A stretch of DNA of 64,000 nt from Gp6-AA40 sp035293405 (GTDB taxonomy: Bacteria; Acidobacteriota; Vicinamibacteria; Vicinamibacterales; UBA2999), in NCBI GenBank assembly GCA_035293405.1, contig DATDOE010000122.1, positions 124,001-188,000 on the forward strand. Reading direction: 5' to 3'. Of the stretch, positions 45,397 through 54,097 are shown one piece after another. The position numbers were made by a program, and so were the translations under genes. The notes below the pieces were generated by a model. It was not told where the DNA came from. It ran no database searches and worked only from the letters and a program-made list of their open reading frames with translations. Position 1 is the first letter of the stretch. Each line of letters opens with the position of its first letter.

Positions 45397-47541
45397 CTAT
45401 TTTGCGGGCGGTTCGATTGAGGCAATCAAAGCCAGGAACTGCGTCTCGTCCAGTACCGCCACGCCGAGATCGCGGGCCTTGTCGGCTTTACTGCCTGGCT
45501 CTGCACCAACAACGACGCCCGTGGTCTTCTTGCTGACCGAACCCGCGACCTTGGCACCCAGCCGTTCCAGTGCCGCCTTCGCTTCGTCTCTCGACATCGA
45601 CGACAGCGTGCCGGTAATCACGTACGTCTTGCCGGTGAGCGGCAACAAGGCGGGCGTGGCGTTCCGCTCGGACTCGGGGACCTCCATCCGGACGCCGGCC
45701 TTCCGCAACCGGTCCAGGAGCTCCAGATTGCGGGGCTCGTCCAACCAGCTGCGCAGGGACTCCGCCAGCACCGGCCCGATTTCGTTGGTCGACTGGAGTT
45801 GCTCGAGCGTGGCGCCGATCAAGACATCGATCGAGCCGAATGCCCGGGCCAGCACCTGTGCGCCCCGCTCGCCGATGTGACGGATGCCGAGGCCGTAAAT
45901 GAGCCGCCACAGGTCGTTGGTTCGACTGCGCTCGATCTGCTCAACGACTTTCGCGGCGTTCTTCTCGCCGAACCGGCGCTCGATCGTCTTGCCGTCGCTG
46001 CGGATCGAGGTGCTCGTCAGGCCGGCAATCTGTGCGGCCGTCAGGCCGTAGATGTCCGCGTAGTCACGCACGAGGCTGCTCTCGATCAATTGCGCGATGA
46101 GCGACTCGCCGAGGCCGTCGATGTTCATCGCGCCCCGCGAGGCGAAGTGCTCGAGCCCGCGCTGCAGCCTGGCCGGGCACGACACGTTCTCGCAGCGCCA
46201 CACCGCCTCCTCTTCTTCCCGATGCAAATCGCTTCCGCACCGGGGGCACGTGGTGGGCATGACCCAGGGTTGCGAGTCCGGCGGCCGCTTGCTCAACACC
46301 GGAGCGACCACGCGGGGAATCACGTCGCCCGCCTTCTCCACGACGACCCAGTCGCCCTCGCGGATGTCCTTGCGCGCGATATCGTCGGCGTTGTGCAGCG
46401 TCGCCATCGACACGGTCGTGCCGCCGACGAACACCGGATCGAGCACGGCAAATGGCGTCACCGCTCCTGTGCGGCCGACATTCACATCGATCTTCTCGAG
46501 GAGCGTCGTCTTCTGTTCCGCCGGGAACTTGAACGCGACAGCCCAGCGCGGGAACTTGCTGGTCGAGCCCAGCGTGCGCCGCTGCTCGAGCGCGTCAACT
46601 TTGATCACGACACCGTCGGTGTCGAAGCCCACACCGCGGCGCTTCTCCGCCCACTCACGGCAGTACGCCGCAACCTCGTCTACGCCGGCGCAGCGGGTCC
46701 AGTGCTTCTCGACCGGCAATCCCCATCGCGCGAGCTGTTCGAGCATGGCGGCGTGAGAGGTCAGGCGGGTCTGAAGACCCGCCGCTACATCGGTCTCACG
46801 TAGTGGCGGGTCTTGAGACCCGCCTGGGATCCCGTCTTCAGACCCGCCGGCCACCAGCTGATACGTGAACGCACCAAGCTTGCGCTTCGCGACCAGCGCG
46901 GGGTCGAGGTTGCGCAGCGCGCCGGCAGCGGCGTTTCGCGGATTCGCGAAGAGCGGCTCGCCCGCGTCCGCGCGTTCCTTGTTCATCTTCTCGAACGCCG
47001 TCCGCGGCAGATACGCTTCGCCGCGCACCTCGATGCTCCCAGGCACGGCATCGGCCAGCCGCAACGGGATGGCGCGGATCGTGCGCACGTTGCGCGTCAC
47101 CTCCTCGCCCGACACCCCGTCCCCACGCGTCGCTCCGCGAACGAGCAGGCCGTCAACATAGGTCAGCGCCAGACTCAGGCCGTCGATCTTCAGCTCGACG
47201 ACGTAGTTCACCGTGTCGGGAAGGACACCAGCCTCCGCCAGTCCCTTGCGCACGCGCTCGTCGAAGGCGCGGAGCTCGTCCTCGTCGTAGGCGTTGTCCA
47301 GGCTGAGCATCGGCTCCGCGTGCCGGACGCTCTGGAAGGCCTCACTCGCGCGCCCGCTCACCCGCTGGCTGGGCGAGTCGCGTGTCACGAGCGACGGATC
47401 GTCCGCCTCGATCTGCTCCAGCTCGCGCATCAGCGCGTCGAACTCGGCGTCGCTGATCTCGGGCTGGTCGAGGAGGTAGTAGCGCTCTTCGTGATAGCGA
47501 ATCAGGCGGCGGAGCTCAGTGAGGCGGGCGGCGGAATCCAT
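45397..47541 (-). CDS. ligA: NAD+-dependent DNA ligase LigA with in-frame REP insertion
   Basis: The 714-residue ligase seals nicks in replication and repair. It has the AMP-accepting Lys118 in 'ELKIDG' and 'NPRNAAAGALRNLDP'. The zinc finger follows ('CPRCGSDLHREEEEAVWRCE', then Cys in 'NVSCPA'), with HhH motifs ('MNIDGLGESLI') and a C-terminal BRCT domain ('GKTYVITGTL'). Between 'FTYQLV' and 'AMLEQLARWGLPV' it has about 34 residues where E. coli LigA has about 14. The extra part (about 232-260) is encoded by two REP-like hairpins and a partial third (46764-46848). The insertion sits in a loop of the adenylation domain and keeps the frame, so the enzyme is probably active. Confidence 0.96.
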   Translation of the reverse strand: MDSAARLTELRRLIRYHEERYYLLDQPEISDAEFDALMRELEQIEADDPSLVTRDSPSQRVSGRASEAFQSVRHAEPMLSLDNAYDEDELRAFDERVRKGLAEAGVLPDTVNYVVELKIDGLSLALTYVDGLLVRGATRGDGVSGEEVTRNVRTIRAIPLRLADAVPGSIEVRGEAYLPRTAFEKMNKERADAGEPLFANPRNAAAGALRNLDPALVAKRKLGAFTYQLVAGGSEDGIPGGSQDPPLRETDVAAGLQTRLTSHAAMLEQLARWGLPVEKHWTRCAGVDEVAAYCREWAEKRRGVGFDTDGVVIKVDALEQRRTLGSTSKFPRWAVAFKFPAEQKTTLLEKIDVNVGRTGAVTPFAVLDPVFVGGTTVSMATLHNADDIARKDIREGDWVVVEKAGDVIPRVVAPVLSKRPPDSQPWVMPTTCPRCGSDLHREEEEAVWRCENVSCPARLQRGLEHFASRGAMNIDGLGESLIAQLIESSLVRDYADIYGLTAAQIAGLTSTSIRSDGKTIERRFGEKNAAKVVEQIERSRTNDLWRLIYGLGIRHIGERGAQVLARAFGSIDVLIGATLEQLQSTNEIGPVLAESLRSWLDEPRNLELLDRLRKAGVRMEVPESERNATPALLPLTGKTYVITGTLSSMSRDEAKAALERLGAKVAGSVSKKTTGVVVGAEPGSKADKARDLGVAVLDETQFLALIASIEPPAK
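46764..46848. repeat. REP doublet (REPIN-like) inside ligA
   Basis: Two 20-nt hairpins (46764-46783 and 46805-46824) have the same 9-bp stem GGCGGGTCT/AGACCCGCC and 2-nt loops. They face each other through CTAC (46785-46788) and GTAG (46800-46803), each one base from its stem. A partial third hairpin follows at 46834-46848. The architecture equals that of the doublet at 54098-54178. The whole element is read through in frame in ligA. Confidence 0.85.
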
Positions 47542-47547
47542 TACGGG

Positions 47548-47629
47548 TAATTCAGAATGCAGAATTCAGAATTCAGAATTCGGAAGAAGCTGGGCTCCTT
47601 CTGCATTCTGCATTCTGAATTCTGAATTA
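47548..47629. repeat. 7-bp-period inverted repeat (GAATTCA units)
   Basis: Two 31-nt arms (47548-47578 and 47599-47629), each built of GAATTCA or GAATGCA heptamers, are reverse complements with three mismatches and a 20-nt spacer. The element fills the gap between ligA and the polyprenyl synthase stop codon. Confidence 0.9.
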
Positions 47630-48634
47630 CTACCGGTCCCGTGAGATGACGTAGTCCGGAAGGAACAGGAGCGCGTCGCGGGCGTCCGACGTCGGGAACA
47701 CGCAGAGCGCCTTCTTCGCGCGCTCGACGTATTCGGACGCGATCCGCCGGGCGTACTCGATCGAGCGGGACTGCGACAGCAACGATCGCAGCTCGCGCCA
47801 TTCATCGAGCGAGGCGTCGCGCGCATCGACGATCTTGCGAATCAGCACGCCGGCCCTCGCCTCGCCGCGATCGCGCAGGTGAATGACGGCCAGCGTCATC
47901 TTGCCTTCACGCAGGTCGCCGCCGACCGGCTTGCCGAGGGTGACTTCCTCCCCGGTGAAATCGAGCAGGTCATCGACGATCTGGAAGGCCATGCCGATGT
48001 TCAGACCGTAGTCCCACAGCGCTTCCTGCTGTTCGCGGGTCGTCGGCCCCAGCATGCCGCCGATGCGGGCACATCCGGCAAAGAGATAGGCGGTCTTGCG
48101 GCGCACGATGTCGAAGTGCTCTTCCTCGGTCAGATCCACCGAGCCGTTCTTCGTCAACTGGTAGATCTCGCCCTCGACGATCCGCAGCGTGACGTCGCAG
48201 AGCAGCCGGATGACCTCGAGGTTGTCCTGCGTCAACGCCAGCGACATCGACTTCAGATACAGAAAGTCGCCGAAGAGCACGGTGATGTGGTTGCCCCACC
48301 GCGTGTGCACGGCCTCTCGGCCGCGTCGCAGCTCGGATTCATCGATGATGTCGTCGTGCACGAGCGTCGCGGTGTGAATGAACTCGATCACCGACGCGTA
48401 GAGCACCGCGCGCTCGCCGCTGTACCCGGCCATGCGCGCCGCCATCAGCAGCACCGCGGGACGGATCCGCTTGCCGCCGCCGTTCTGGATGTAGTTCCCG
48501 ATGGTCGGGATCAACGCCACCTGCGACTGCACGTGACGAGCGAACTCGCGCTCGACCTCACGGAGGTCATCGCGAATGGGCTCAAACAACTGTGCGAGAG
48601 CAGCGGCCGAGGGTTTCTGCGCCGTGGGATTCAA
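47630..48634 (-). CDS. Polyprenyl diphosphate synthase (octaprenyl/solanesyl type)
   Basis: The 334-residue trans-prenyltransferase has the two Asp-rich motifs, 'HDDIIDESELRRG' (first) and 'QIVDDLLDF' (second). 'GGGKRIRPAVLLMAARMAGY' and 'FLYLKSMSLAL' are also present. It elongates isoprenoid diphosphates for the quinone side chain; chain length cannot be told exactly. The gene uses a TTG start at 48634; the in-frame region upstream has no ATG. The stop codon directly abuts the heptamer inverted repeat. Confidence 0.92.
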   Translation of the reverse strand: MNPTAQKPSAAALAQLFEPIRDDLREVEREFARHVQSQVALIPTIGNYIQNGGGKRIRPAVLLMAARMAGYSGERAVLYASVIEFIHTATLVHDDIIDESELRRGREAVHTRWGNHITVLFGDFLYLKSMSLALTQDNLEVIRLLCDVTLRIVEGEIYQLTKNGSVDLTEEEHFDIVRRKTAYLFAGCARIGGMLGPTTREQQEALWDYGLNIGMAFQIVDDLLDFTGEEVTLGKPVGGDLREGKMTLAVIHLRDRGEARAGVLIRKIVDARDASLDEWRELRSLLSQSRSIEYARRIASEYVERAKKALCVFPTSDARDALLFLPDYVISRDR

Positions 48635-48708
48635 GTTGTCAGATCAAAACACATCCGCGCGCGGAGTGTCAACGCGAGTGGTGCGCTAATCCGTGTGATC
48701 AGTTGTAG

Positions 48709-49488
48709 TTACGGGTTGAACAGACGCGTGAAGTTGTCGTCCGTTGCACGGCCAATCGCCTCGGCCGTCGATCCGCGCAGTTCCGCAATCACTTCGGCGA
48801 CCCGCGCCACATGCGCGGGCTCGTTGCGCGCCCCGCGATGCGGCACCGGCGCCAGGAACGGGCTGTCGGTCTCGATGAGCAGCCGCTCGAGCGGCACCAT
48901 TCGCGCCACTTCCTTCAACTCAAGGGCCTTGGGAAACGTCACGATGCCGGCGAGGGAGACGTGGAACCCGATGTCCAGGCTCCGCCTGGCCATGTCCCGG
49001 TCGCCCGTAAAGCAATGAAACACCCCGCCCACATCGCCGGCCCCTTCCTCGTCCAGGATCCGGAAGGTGTCGTCTTCAGCCTCGCGCGTGTGGATGACGA
49101 TCGGCAGGCGGAGCGTCCTGGCGAGCCGTATCTGGTCCCGGAAGACCTGCTGCTGGACCTCACGCGGTGAGAAGTCATAGTGATAGTCGAGGCCAATCTC
49201 GCCGAGCGCCCGCGTGAGCGGCTGTGCCTCGATCGCCGCCCGGACCTGGCGCCCCGCCTGCGCGGCATCGGCGGCAAACTTCCCCGCCTGATGCGGATGC
49301 ACGCCCACCGAGAAGCGCACGCCGGGCCAGGCGCGCGACACGCCGATCGCCCGCCCGAGCTCGGCCTCGTCCTCGGCCCCCAGGATGACCATCGCACCAG
49401 ACAGGCCGGCCGTGTGAGCCCGGGCGACAACCTGCTCGAGATCGCCGGTGAACTCGTCGCCGGCCAAATGGCAGTGGGAATCGATCAC
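48709..49488 (-). CDS. tatD: TatD family metal-dependent deoxyribonuclease
   Basis: The 259-residue TIM-barrel hydrolase begins 'MIDSHCHLAGDEF' (metal ligands His4, His6). It contains 'FSVGVHPHQAGKF', 'ALGEIGLDYHYD', 'LPIVIHTREAEDD', 'GVFHCFTGD' and 'LLIETDSPFLAP', all TatD hallmarks. It acts on DNA 3' ends in repair or turnover in the cytoplasm. The start ATG overlaps the metG stop (ATGA), so metG, tatD and larC form one operon in the order larC-metG-tatD. Confidence 0.95.
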   Translation of the reverse strand: MIDSHCHLAGDEFTGDLEQVVARAHTAGLSGAMVILGAEDEAELGRAIGVSRAWPGVRFSVGVHPHQAGKFAADAAQAGRQVRAAIEAQPLTRALGEIGLDYHYDFSPREVQQQVFRDQIRLARTLRLPIVIHTREAEDDTFRILDEEGAGDVGGVFHCFTGDRDMARRSLDIGFHVSLAGIVTFPKALELKEVARMVPLERLLIETDSPFLAPVPHRGARNEPAHVARVAEVIAELRGSTAEAIGRATDDNFTRLFNP

Positions 49489-51470
49489 CGCACTCGCGCG
49501 CCCGCCGGAAGGCTCTCGTCAACCGCGACGAGCGACGGCAAGCCACCCTCGAGGCTTGCGGCAAGCACCATGCCCTGCGATTCCATTCCCATCATCTTTC
49601 GCGGCTCGAGATTCGCCACGATGACAATCGTCCGGCCGACGAGCTGCTCAGGCCGATAGGCCTCGGCGATCCCGGCGAGGATCGTCCTGTGCTCGCTCCC
49701 GGCATCCACCTTCAGCTTGATCAACTTCTTCGACTTCGGCACGGCTTCCGCTTCGAGCACCTTTGCGACTCTCAGCTCGACCTTCATGAAGTCATCGATG
49801 GCGATCCGGCCGTCGGCTGACGGCGTGGGTGGCGGAGTGGCCGCCGGCCCTGGAGCTGGCGCCTGCGCCAGCGCGGCAGAGGGCTGTGGTGCAAGGGTCG
49901 GATCGTTGGTTGTGGTCACTGCGCGTAGCTCCTCTATCGTTTTGTCGATGCGTGGAAACAACGGCTCCACGGCGCCCAGATGCGTTCCCGGAGAAAGCGT
50001 GCCGGCCTCGAGCGTCGTCCACGTCTCGTCCCCGACGCCGAGCATGCGGCGAATGCGGCCCGCGGCATCGGGCATCACCGGCTCGACGAGCGCCGCAATC
50101 ACCCGCAGCGCGTCCGCCGAGCGATAGAGCGTCTGATTCAGCACGTCCGTGTTCTTCGGGTCCTTCGCCAGCGCCCACGGCTCGCGCTCGACGATGTACT
50201 TGTTCACCTGACGAATCAGCGTCCAGGTGTCCTGCAGGGCAAGGCTGACCTGATACGCGGCGAAGTTGGCCTTCACCGCATCGATGGCCACGCCGATGGC
50301 GGCGTCCAGATCGCGATCGAGCGCCTCGCGCGCGTCCTGGGGCGCTTCGGGGATCTTCCCGCCGCGATAGCGATGCACCATCGTGGTGGCGCGGCTGACC
50401 ACGTTGCCAAGGTCATTGGCCAGGTCGGCGTTGAAGCGTGTCAGCACGGCCTCGTCCGCGAAGTTCGCGTCCTGGCCGAGCGGCATCTCGCGCAGCGCGA
50501 AGTAGCGGAGCGCGTCCAGACCGAATACCTGCAGATAGTCCTGGTAGCGCGCCACGTTGCCAAGCGACTTCGACATCTTGGCCCCGCCCATCAGCCAGAA
50601 CCCGTGGGCGACGATGCGGCGCGGCGGGGTCAGCCCGGCGGACATGAGAAAGGCCGGCCAGTAGAGCGCGTGCTGCCGGACGATCTCTTTCCCGATGAAA
50701 TGCGTAGCCGTCGGCCAGAAGCGTGCGACGGCTTCCTCAGCGGCCGGCGTGCCGGACCCAAACCCGAGCGCAGTGAGGTAGTTCGTCAGCGCGTCGAACC
50801 ACACGTACATCACATGCCGCGGATCGTCCGGAACTGGAATCCCCCACGTGAATGACGTGCGGCTGATGCTCAGGTCCTGCAGCCCGGCTTCCACGAACGT
50901 CCGCACTTCGTTGAGCCGGAACTCCGGCTGCACGAAATCCGGATGGTCGCGATACCAGTCGAGCAGCGGCTGCTGGTATTTCGAGAGCCGGAAGTAGTAG
51001 CTCTCCTCCTTCAGGCGCTCGACCTTGCTGCCACACGTCGGGCACTTGCCGTCGACGAGCTGGGCCTCCGGGACGAAGATCTCGTCCACGGTGCAGTACC
51101 ACCCTTCGTACTGACCCTTGTAGATGTCGCCGGCTTTCTGAACGCGCGCCCAGATCTCTTTCGCCGCCGCGTAATGTCGAGGCTCGGTCGTCCGGATGAA
51201 GTCGGTGTTCGAGATCGACAGATCGCAGCACATCTGCCGGAACGCGGCCGACACCTGATCGGCGAACACCGGAGTCTCGACGCCGGCCTTCTGCGCCGCA
51301 CGCTCGACCTTCTGCCCGTGCTCGTCGGTGCCGGTCAGAAAGAACACCTCGTCGCCCATGAGGCGGCGGGACCGCGCGATGGCATCGGCCAGTATCGTCG
51401 TGTAGGCGTGGCCGATATGAGGCTGAGCGTTGATGTAGTAGATCGGCGTGGTGATGAAAGACGCGCTCAT
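49485..51470 (-). CDS. metG: Methionyl-tRNA synthetase with C-terminal tRNA-binding domain
   Basis: The 661-residue enzyme charges tRNA-Met. It has the HIGH motif ('NAQPHIGHAYTT'), a one-zinc-knuckle insertion ('DGKCPTCGSKVE') and 'GGAKMSKSLGN' (KMSKS). The anticodon-binding helices are followed by a linker rich in Pro and Ala and an EMAP/Trbp111-like domain ('KVELRVAKVLEAEAVPKSKK') for dimerisation and tRNA binding. The start at 51470 overlaps the larC stop (ATGA). A longer open frame to 51671 lies inside larC and is not family sequence. Confidence 0.97.
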   Translation of the reverse strand: MSASFITTPIYYINAQPHIGHAYTTILADAIARSRRLMGDEVFFLTGTDEHGQKVERAAQKAGVETPVFADQVSAAFRQMCCDLSISNTDFIRTTEPRHYAAAKEIWARVQKAGDIYKGQYEGWYCTVDEIFVPEAQLVDGKCPTCGSKVERLKEESYYFRLSKYQQPLLDWYRDHPDFVQPEFRLNEVRTFVEAGLQDLSISRTSFTWGIPVPDDPRHVMYVWFDALTNYLTALGFGSGTPAAEEAVARFWPTATHFIGKEIVRQHALYWPAFLMSAGLTPPRRIVAHGFWLMGGAKMSKSLGNVARYQDYLQVFGLDALRYFALREMPLGQDANFADEAVLTRFNADLANDLGNVVSRATTMVHRYRGGKIPEAPQDAREALDRDLDAAIGVAIDAVKANFAAYQVSLALQDTWTLIRQVNKYIVEREPWALAKDPKNTDVLNQTLYRSADALRVIAALVEPVMPDAAGRIRRMLGVGDETWTTLEAGTLSPGTHLGAVEPLFPRIDKTIEELRAVTTTNDPTLAPQPSAALAQAPAPGPAATPPPTPSADGRIAIDDFMKVELRVAKVLEAEAVPKSKKLIKLKVDAGSEHRTILAGIAEAYRPEQLVGRTIVIVANLEPRKMMGMESQGMVLAASLEGGLPSLVAVDESLPAGARVR

Positions 51471-52747
51471 AGCCCCCGATTCTTGGCGTCGAGATAGGCC
51501 TGCATCGCCATCGCCTGCACGTTCTTCGCCGGCACGTCGTGCTCGGCGGCGAGCCGCGCGCAATCGTCGAACTCCGCCGAGGCGTTCAGCACTTCTCCAT
51601 GCCTCCGGGCCACCTTGATGCGAACCTCGCCGAGGCTGGTCCGGACGGTGACCGTCTCTCGATCCAGACACTCGCGGGTCATTTCCCGGAAGCGTACCCC
51701 GATCGTCGTCGTCTCCCTGAAGATCGTCGCGGTGAGCGCTTCGCGCAGGGCCGGTGCGGCGATCACGCTCAGGAGCGTGCCGGGACGGTTCTTCTTCATC
51801 TGGATCGGCGTGTAGAAGACATCGAGCGCGCCCTGCGACAGCAACCGATCCATCAGCACACCGAAGATCTGCGGGTTCATGTCGTCGATCTCGGCCTCGA
51901 TCATCACAACAGAGTGGCTCGGCGCGGCAGCATCCGACTCGCCGACCAGCACGCGCAGGACGTTGGGCGTGTCCGGGAAGTCGCGGCTTCCCGCACCGTA
52001 GCCAATCTGCTGGACGCGCATCGCGGGGATCGGACCGTACTCGTCGGCGTAGCTCGTCACCAGGAGTGCGCCGGTCGGCGTGACCATCTCGGTATTCTGC
52101 GGCCCGGCATAGACGGGGGCGTTCTTCAACAGCCGCAGCGTGGCCGGTGCAGGCACCGGGTAGACACCATGCGCCGAGCGGATCGAGCCACTCCCGACGT
52201 TCAGGGGCGACGACACGATTCGCTCGACCCCCAGGTGCTCCAGGGCGAACACCGTCCCGACAATGTCGATGATCGAGTCGAGGGCCCCCACTTCGTGCAG
52301 ATGCACCTTCTCGAGCGGCGTGCCATGAATGGCCGCCTCCGCCTCACCCAAGGTCGCGAAGAGCTGCTTGGCCCGGTCCTTCCCCGCGCCGCTCAGCGCG
52401 GAGCCGTCAATGAGCCGGCTGATGTCGCCGAGCGTCCTGTGCACGTGGTGATGCTTCTCCTCGTGCGCATGGGTGTGACTGTGGCCGGGGTGATCGTGAT
52501 GGTCGGGGCCATGACTGCGGTCGTGATCGTGGGCGTGATCCAGCGGCGGGTGTTCGCCACGCACGCAAAACTTCGTCGCGGCGATGCCGGTGCGCGTCAC
52601 GCGCTCGGTCCACACGGTGTCCGGCGAGATCGCCAGGCTTCCGAGCGCGCGCCGGACCTCATCCAGCGGAACACCGGCGTCGATCAGCGCCCCGAGCACC
52701 ATGTCGCCAGCGGCGCCGGAAAAGCAGTCGAAGTAGAGAATCCTCAA
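51467..52747 (-). CDS. larC: Nickel-pincer cofactor synthase LarC (DUF111)
   Basis: The 426-residue protein is full-length LarC in one frame, without the programmed frameshift known in Lactobacillus. Landmarks are 'FDCFSGAAGDMVLGALIDAG', 'KVHLHEVGALDSIIDIVGT', 'GVYPVPAPATLRLL', 'ETNIDDMNPQ'-like 'AEIDDMNPQIFGVL' and 'RPGTLLSV'. A His/Asp-rich stretch (about 68-105) between the domains could store metal. LarC inserts nickel into the pyridinium dithiocarboxylate cofactor of lactate racemase-type enzymes. The partner genes larB, larE and larA are not in the window. It is upstream of and overlaps metG. Confidence 0.93.
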   Translation of the reverse strand: MRILYFDCFSGAAGDMVLGALIDAGVPLDEVRRALGSLAISPDTVWTERVTRTGIAATKFCVRGEHPPLDHAHDHDRSHGPDHHDHPGHSHTHAHEEKHHHVHRTLGDISRLIDGSALSGAGKDRAKQLFATLGEAEAAIHGTPLEKVHLHEVGALDSIIDIVGTVFALEHLGVERIVSSPLNVGSGSIRSAHGVYPVPAPATLRLLKNAPVYAGPQNTEMVTPTGALLVTSYADEYGPIPAMRVQQIGYGAGSRDFPDTPNVLRVLVGESDAAAPSHSVVMIEAEIDDMNPQIFGVLMDRLLSQGALDVFYTPIQMKKNRPGTLLSVIAAPALREALTATIFRETTTIGVRFREMTRECLDRETVTVRTSLGEVRIKVARRHGEVLNASAEFDDCARLAAEHDVPAKNVQAMAMQAYLDAKNRGL

Positions 52748-52771
52748 GACCCAACCATCTTATCAGTCGTC

Positions 52772-53467
52772 TTACGGTTCCCGGAGGCTCCTGCGCAGTT
52801 GTACTCGTCCGGATTCGAGCATTGAGAAGTACATCTGATCGGCCAGGATCAGATGGTCCACGACGTCGATCCCCATGATGTCGCCCGCGCTGACCATCCG
52901 TGTCGTCAGCGTCAGGTCATCCGGGCTCGGCGTCGCATCCCCCGACGGGTGATTGTGAAACAGGATGATGGCCGCGGCCGATGCCGCGGCCGCTTCCCGG
53001 AACACCTCGCGTGGATGCACGACCGTGCTGTCCAGCGATCCTACGGACACGACCTTGATGCGGATCACGCGATGCTTGGTGTCGAGCATGACGATGCCGA
53101 ACTGCTCCACCGCGCACGACCCATACTCAGGCAGCAGATACGCCGCCATTTGACGGGGGGAGCTGAGCCGCGGCCGTTCGACGACGTCTCGCACGAGGGT
53201 GCGCCGGCCGAACTCCACCGCGGCAATCACCTGTGCCGCCCGGGCCCGGCCGATGCCGGCGACGTGGCGCAGGGCGCTCACGCCCCCGCGCGTGAACCCT
53301 TGAAGCCCGCCGGCGTGCTCGATCACCCGGTTCGCCAGTTCGAGCGCGCCGCGGCCGCGCGAGCCGCTGCCGAGTACGAGCGCCAACAGCTCGTTATCGC
53401 CAAGCCCTGCGGGACCCAGACGCTCCAACTTCTCCCGCGGCCGGTCGTGTAGTGCGACGTCTTTCAT
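52772..53467 (-). CDS. radC: RadC-like JAB domain protein
   Basis: The 231-residue protein has an N-terminal UPF0758 helical/HhH part ('DRPREKLERLGPAGLGDNELLALVLGSG' in part). A JAB/MPN metalloprotease-like domain follows, with 'FHNHPSGDATPSPDD' as the zinc motif. Despite the name, a direct role in DNA repair is doubtful. The gene is divergent from the DUF4398 lipoprotein gene, with a 16-bp gap between the start codons, so their promoters must overlap the coding regions. Confidence 0.93.
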   Translation of the reverse strand: MKDVALHDRPREKLERLGPAGLGDNELLALVLGSGSRGRGALELANRVIEHAGGLQGFTRGGVSALRHVAGIGRARAAQVIAAVEFGRRTLVRDVVERPRLSSPRQMAAYLLPEYGSCAVEQFGIVMLDTKHRVIRIKVVSVGSLDSTVVHPREVFREAAAASAAAIILFHNHPSGDATPSPDDLTLTTRMVSAGDIMGIDVVDHLILADQMYFSMLESGRVQLRRSLREP

Positions 53468-53483
53468 CTATACTCAATCCTTC

Positions 53484-54065
53484 ATGCGTCTCTGGTGCCG
53501 CAGTAGTCTTGCGTGCCTCTTCGTCACGCTCTTCATTTCCGCCTGTGCGTCCCCGCCAAATAAAGAAATGGATCAGGCCCAGGGCGCGATCGACGCCGCC
53601 CGTGCCGCGGGAGCCGAGCGGTACGCGCCGGTCGAATTCAAAGCGGCGACGACCGCCCTGCAGCAGGCCAACGAGGCCGTCGATCAGCGCGACTACCGCC
53701 TGGCGCTCAACCATGCGCTCGAAAGCCGCGAGCAGGCGCAGAACGCGGTGCGGACGGCGGCCGAGACACGCGTCACGCTCCGCGGTGATGTCGAACGCTC
53801 GGTGGCCGAGGTCAACGCCCTGATCGTGCAGGTGCGGGCCTGGATCGGGAGCCCCGCCAGCGCGCGAAATCCCAGGACCCGTCGAGCCGCGCAACAGGCG
53901 GTGACACAGGCAGCCACCGATCTGCAAGAAGCGAGCGCAGCGATGCAGGCCGAGGACTACGACGGGGCGCAACGCGTGCTGGCCGCAGTAAAAGGCCGGA
54001 TTCAGAAGTTCGTGCCCCTGGCCACCGCGCCGCCGGACGTGCAATCTCCGAAACGTCGACAGTAG
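53484..54065 (+). CDS. DUF4398 lipoprotein
   Basis: The 193-residue product has a lipoprotein signal with Cys in 'FISACAS'. A helical DUF4398 region follows with 'MDQAQGAIDAARAAGAERYA' and 'KAATTALQQANEAVDQRDYR', a TPR-like helical hairpin pattern. Such proteins are outer-membrane lipoproteins sometimes linked to OmpA-family partners; none is adjacent here. The C-terminal half repeats the helix pattern more loosely. It is followed by a REP doublet. Confidence 0.78.
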   Translation: MRLWCRSSLACLFVTLFISACASPPNKEMDQAQGAIDAARAAGAERYAPVEFKAATTALQQANEAVDQRDYRLALNHALESREQAQNAVRTAAETRVTLRGDVERSVAEVNALIVQVRAWIGSPASARNPRTRRAAQQAVTQAATDLQEASAAMQAEDYDGAQRVLAAVKGRIQKFVPLATAPPDVQSPKRRQ

Positions 54066-54097
54066 GGTGAGTACGCGGAAAACGCGCAGGGCCACAC

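Noticed and set aside
46764..46824. Rho-independent terminators
   Set aside because: The hairpins lie inside ligA, lack T-runs and share a GTAG-based layout with intergenic copies.
51471..51671. N-terminal extension of metG
   Set aside because: It lies in the larC coding region and precedes the conserved MetG start.
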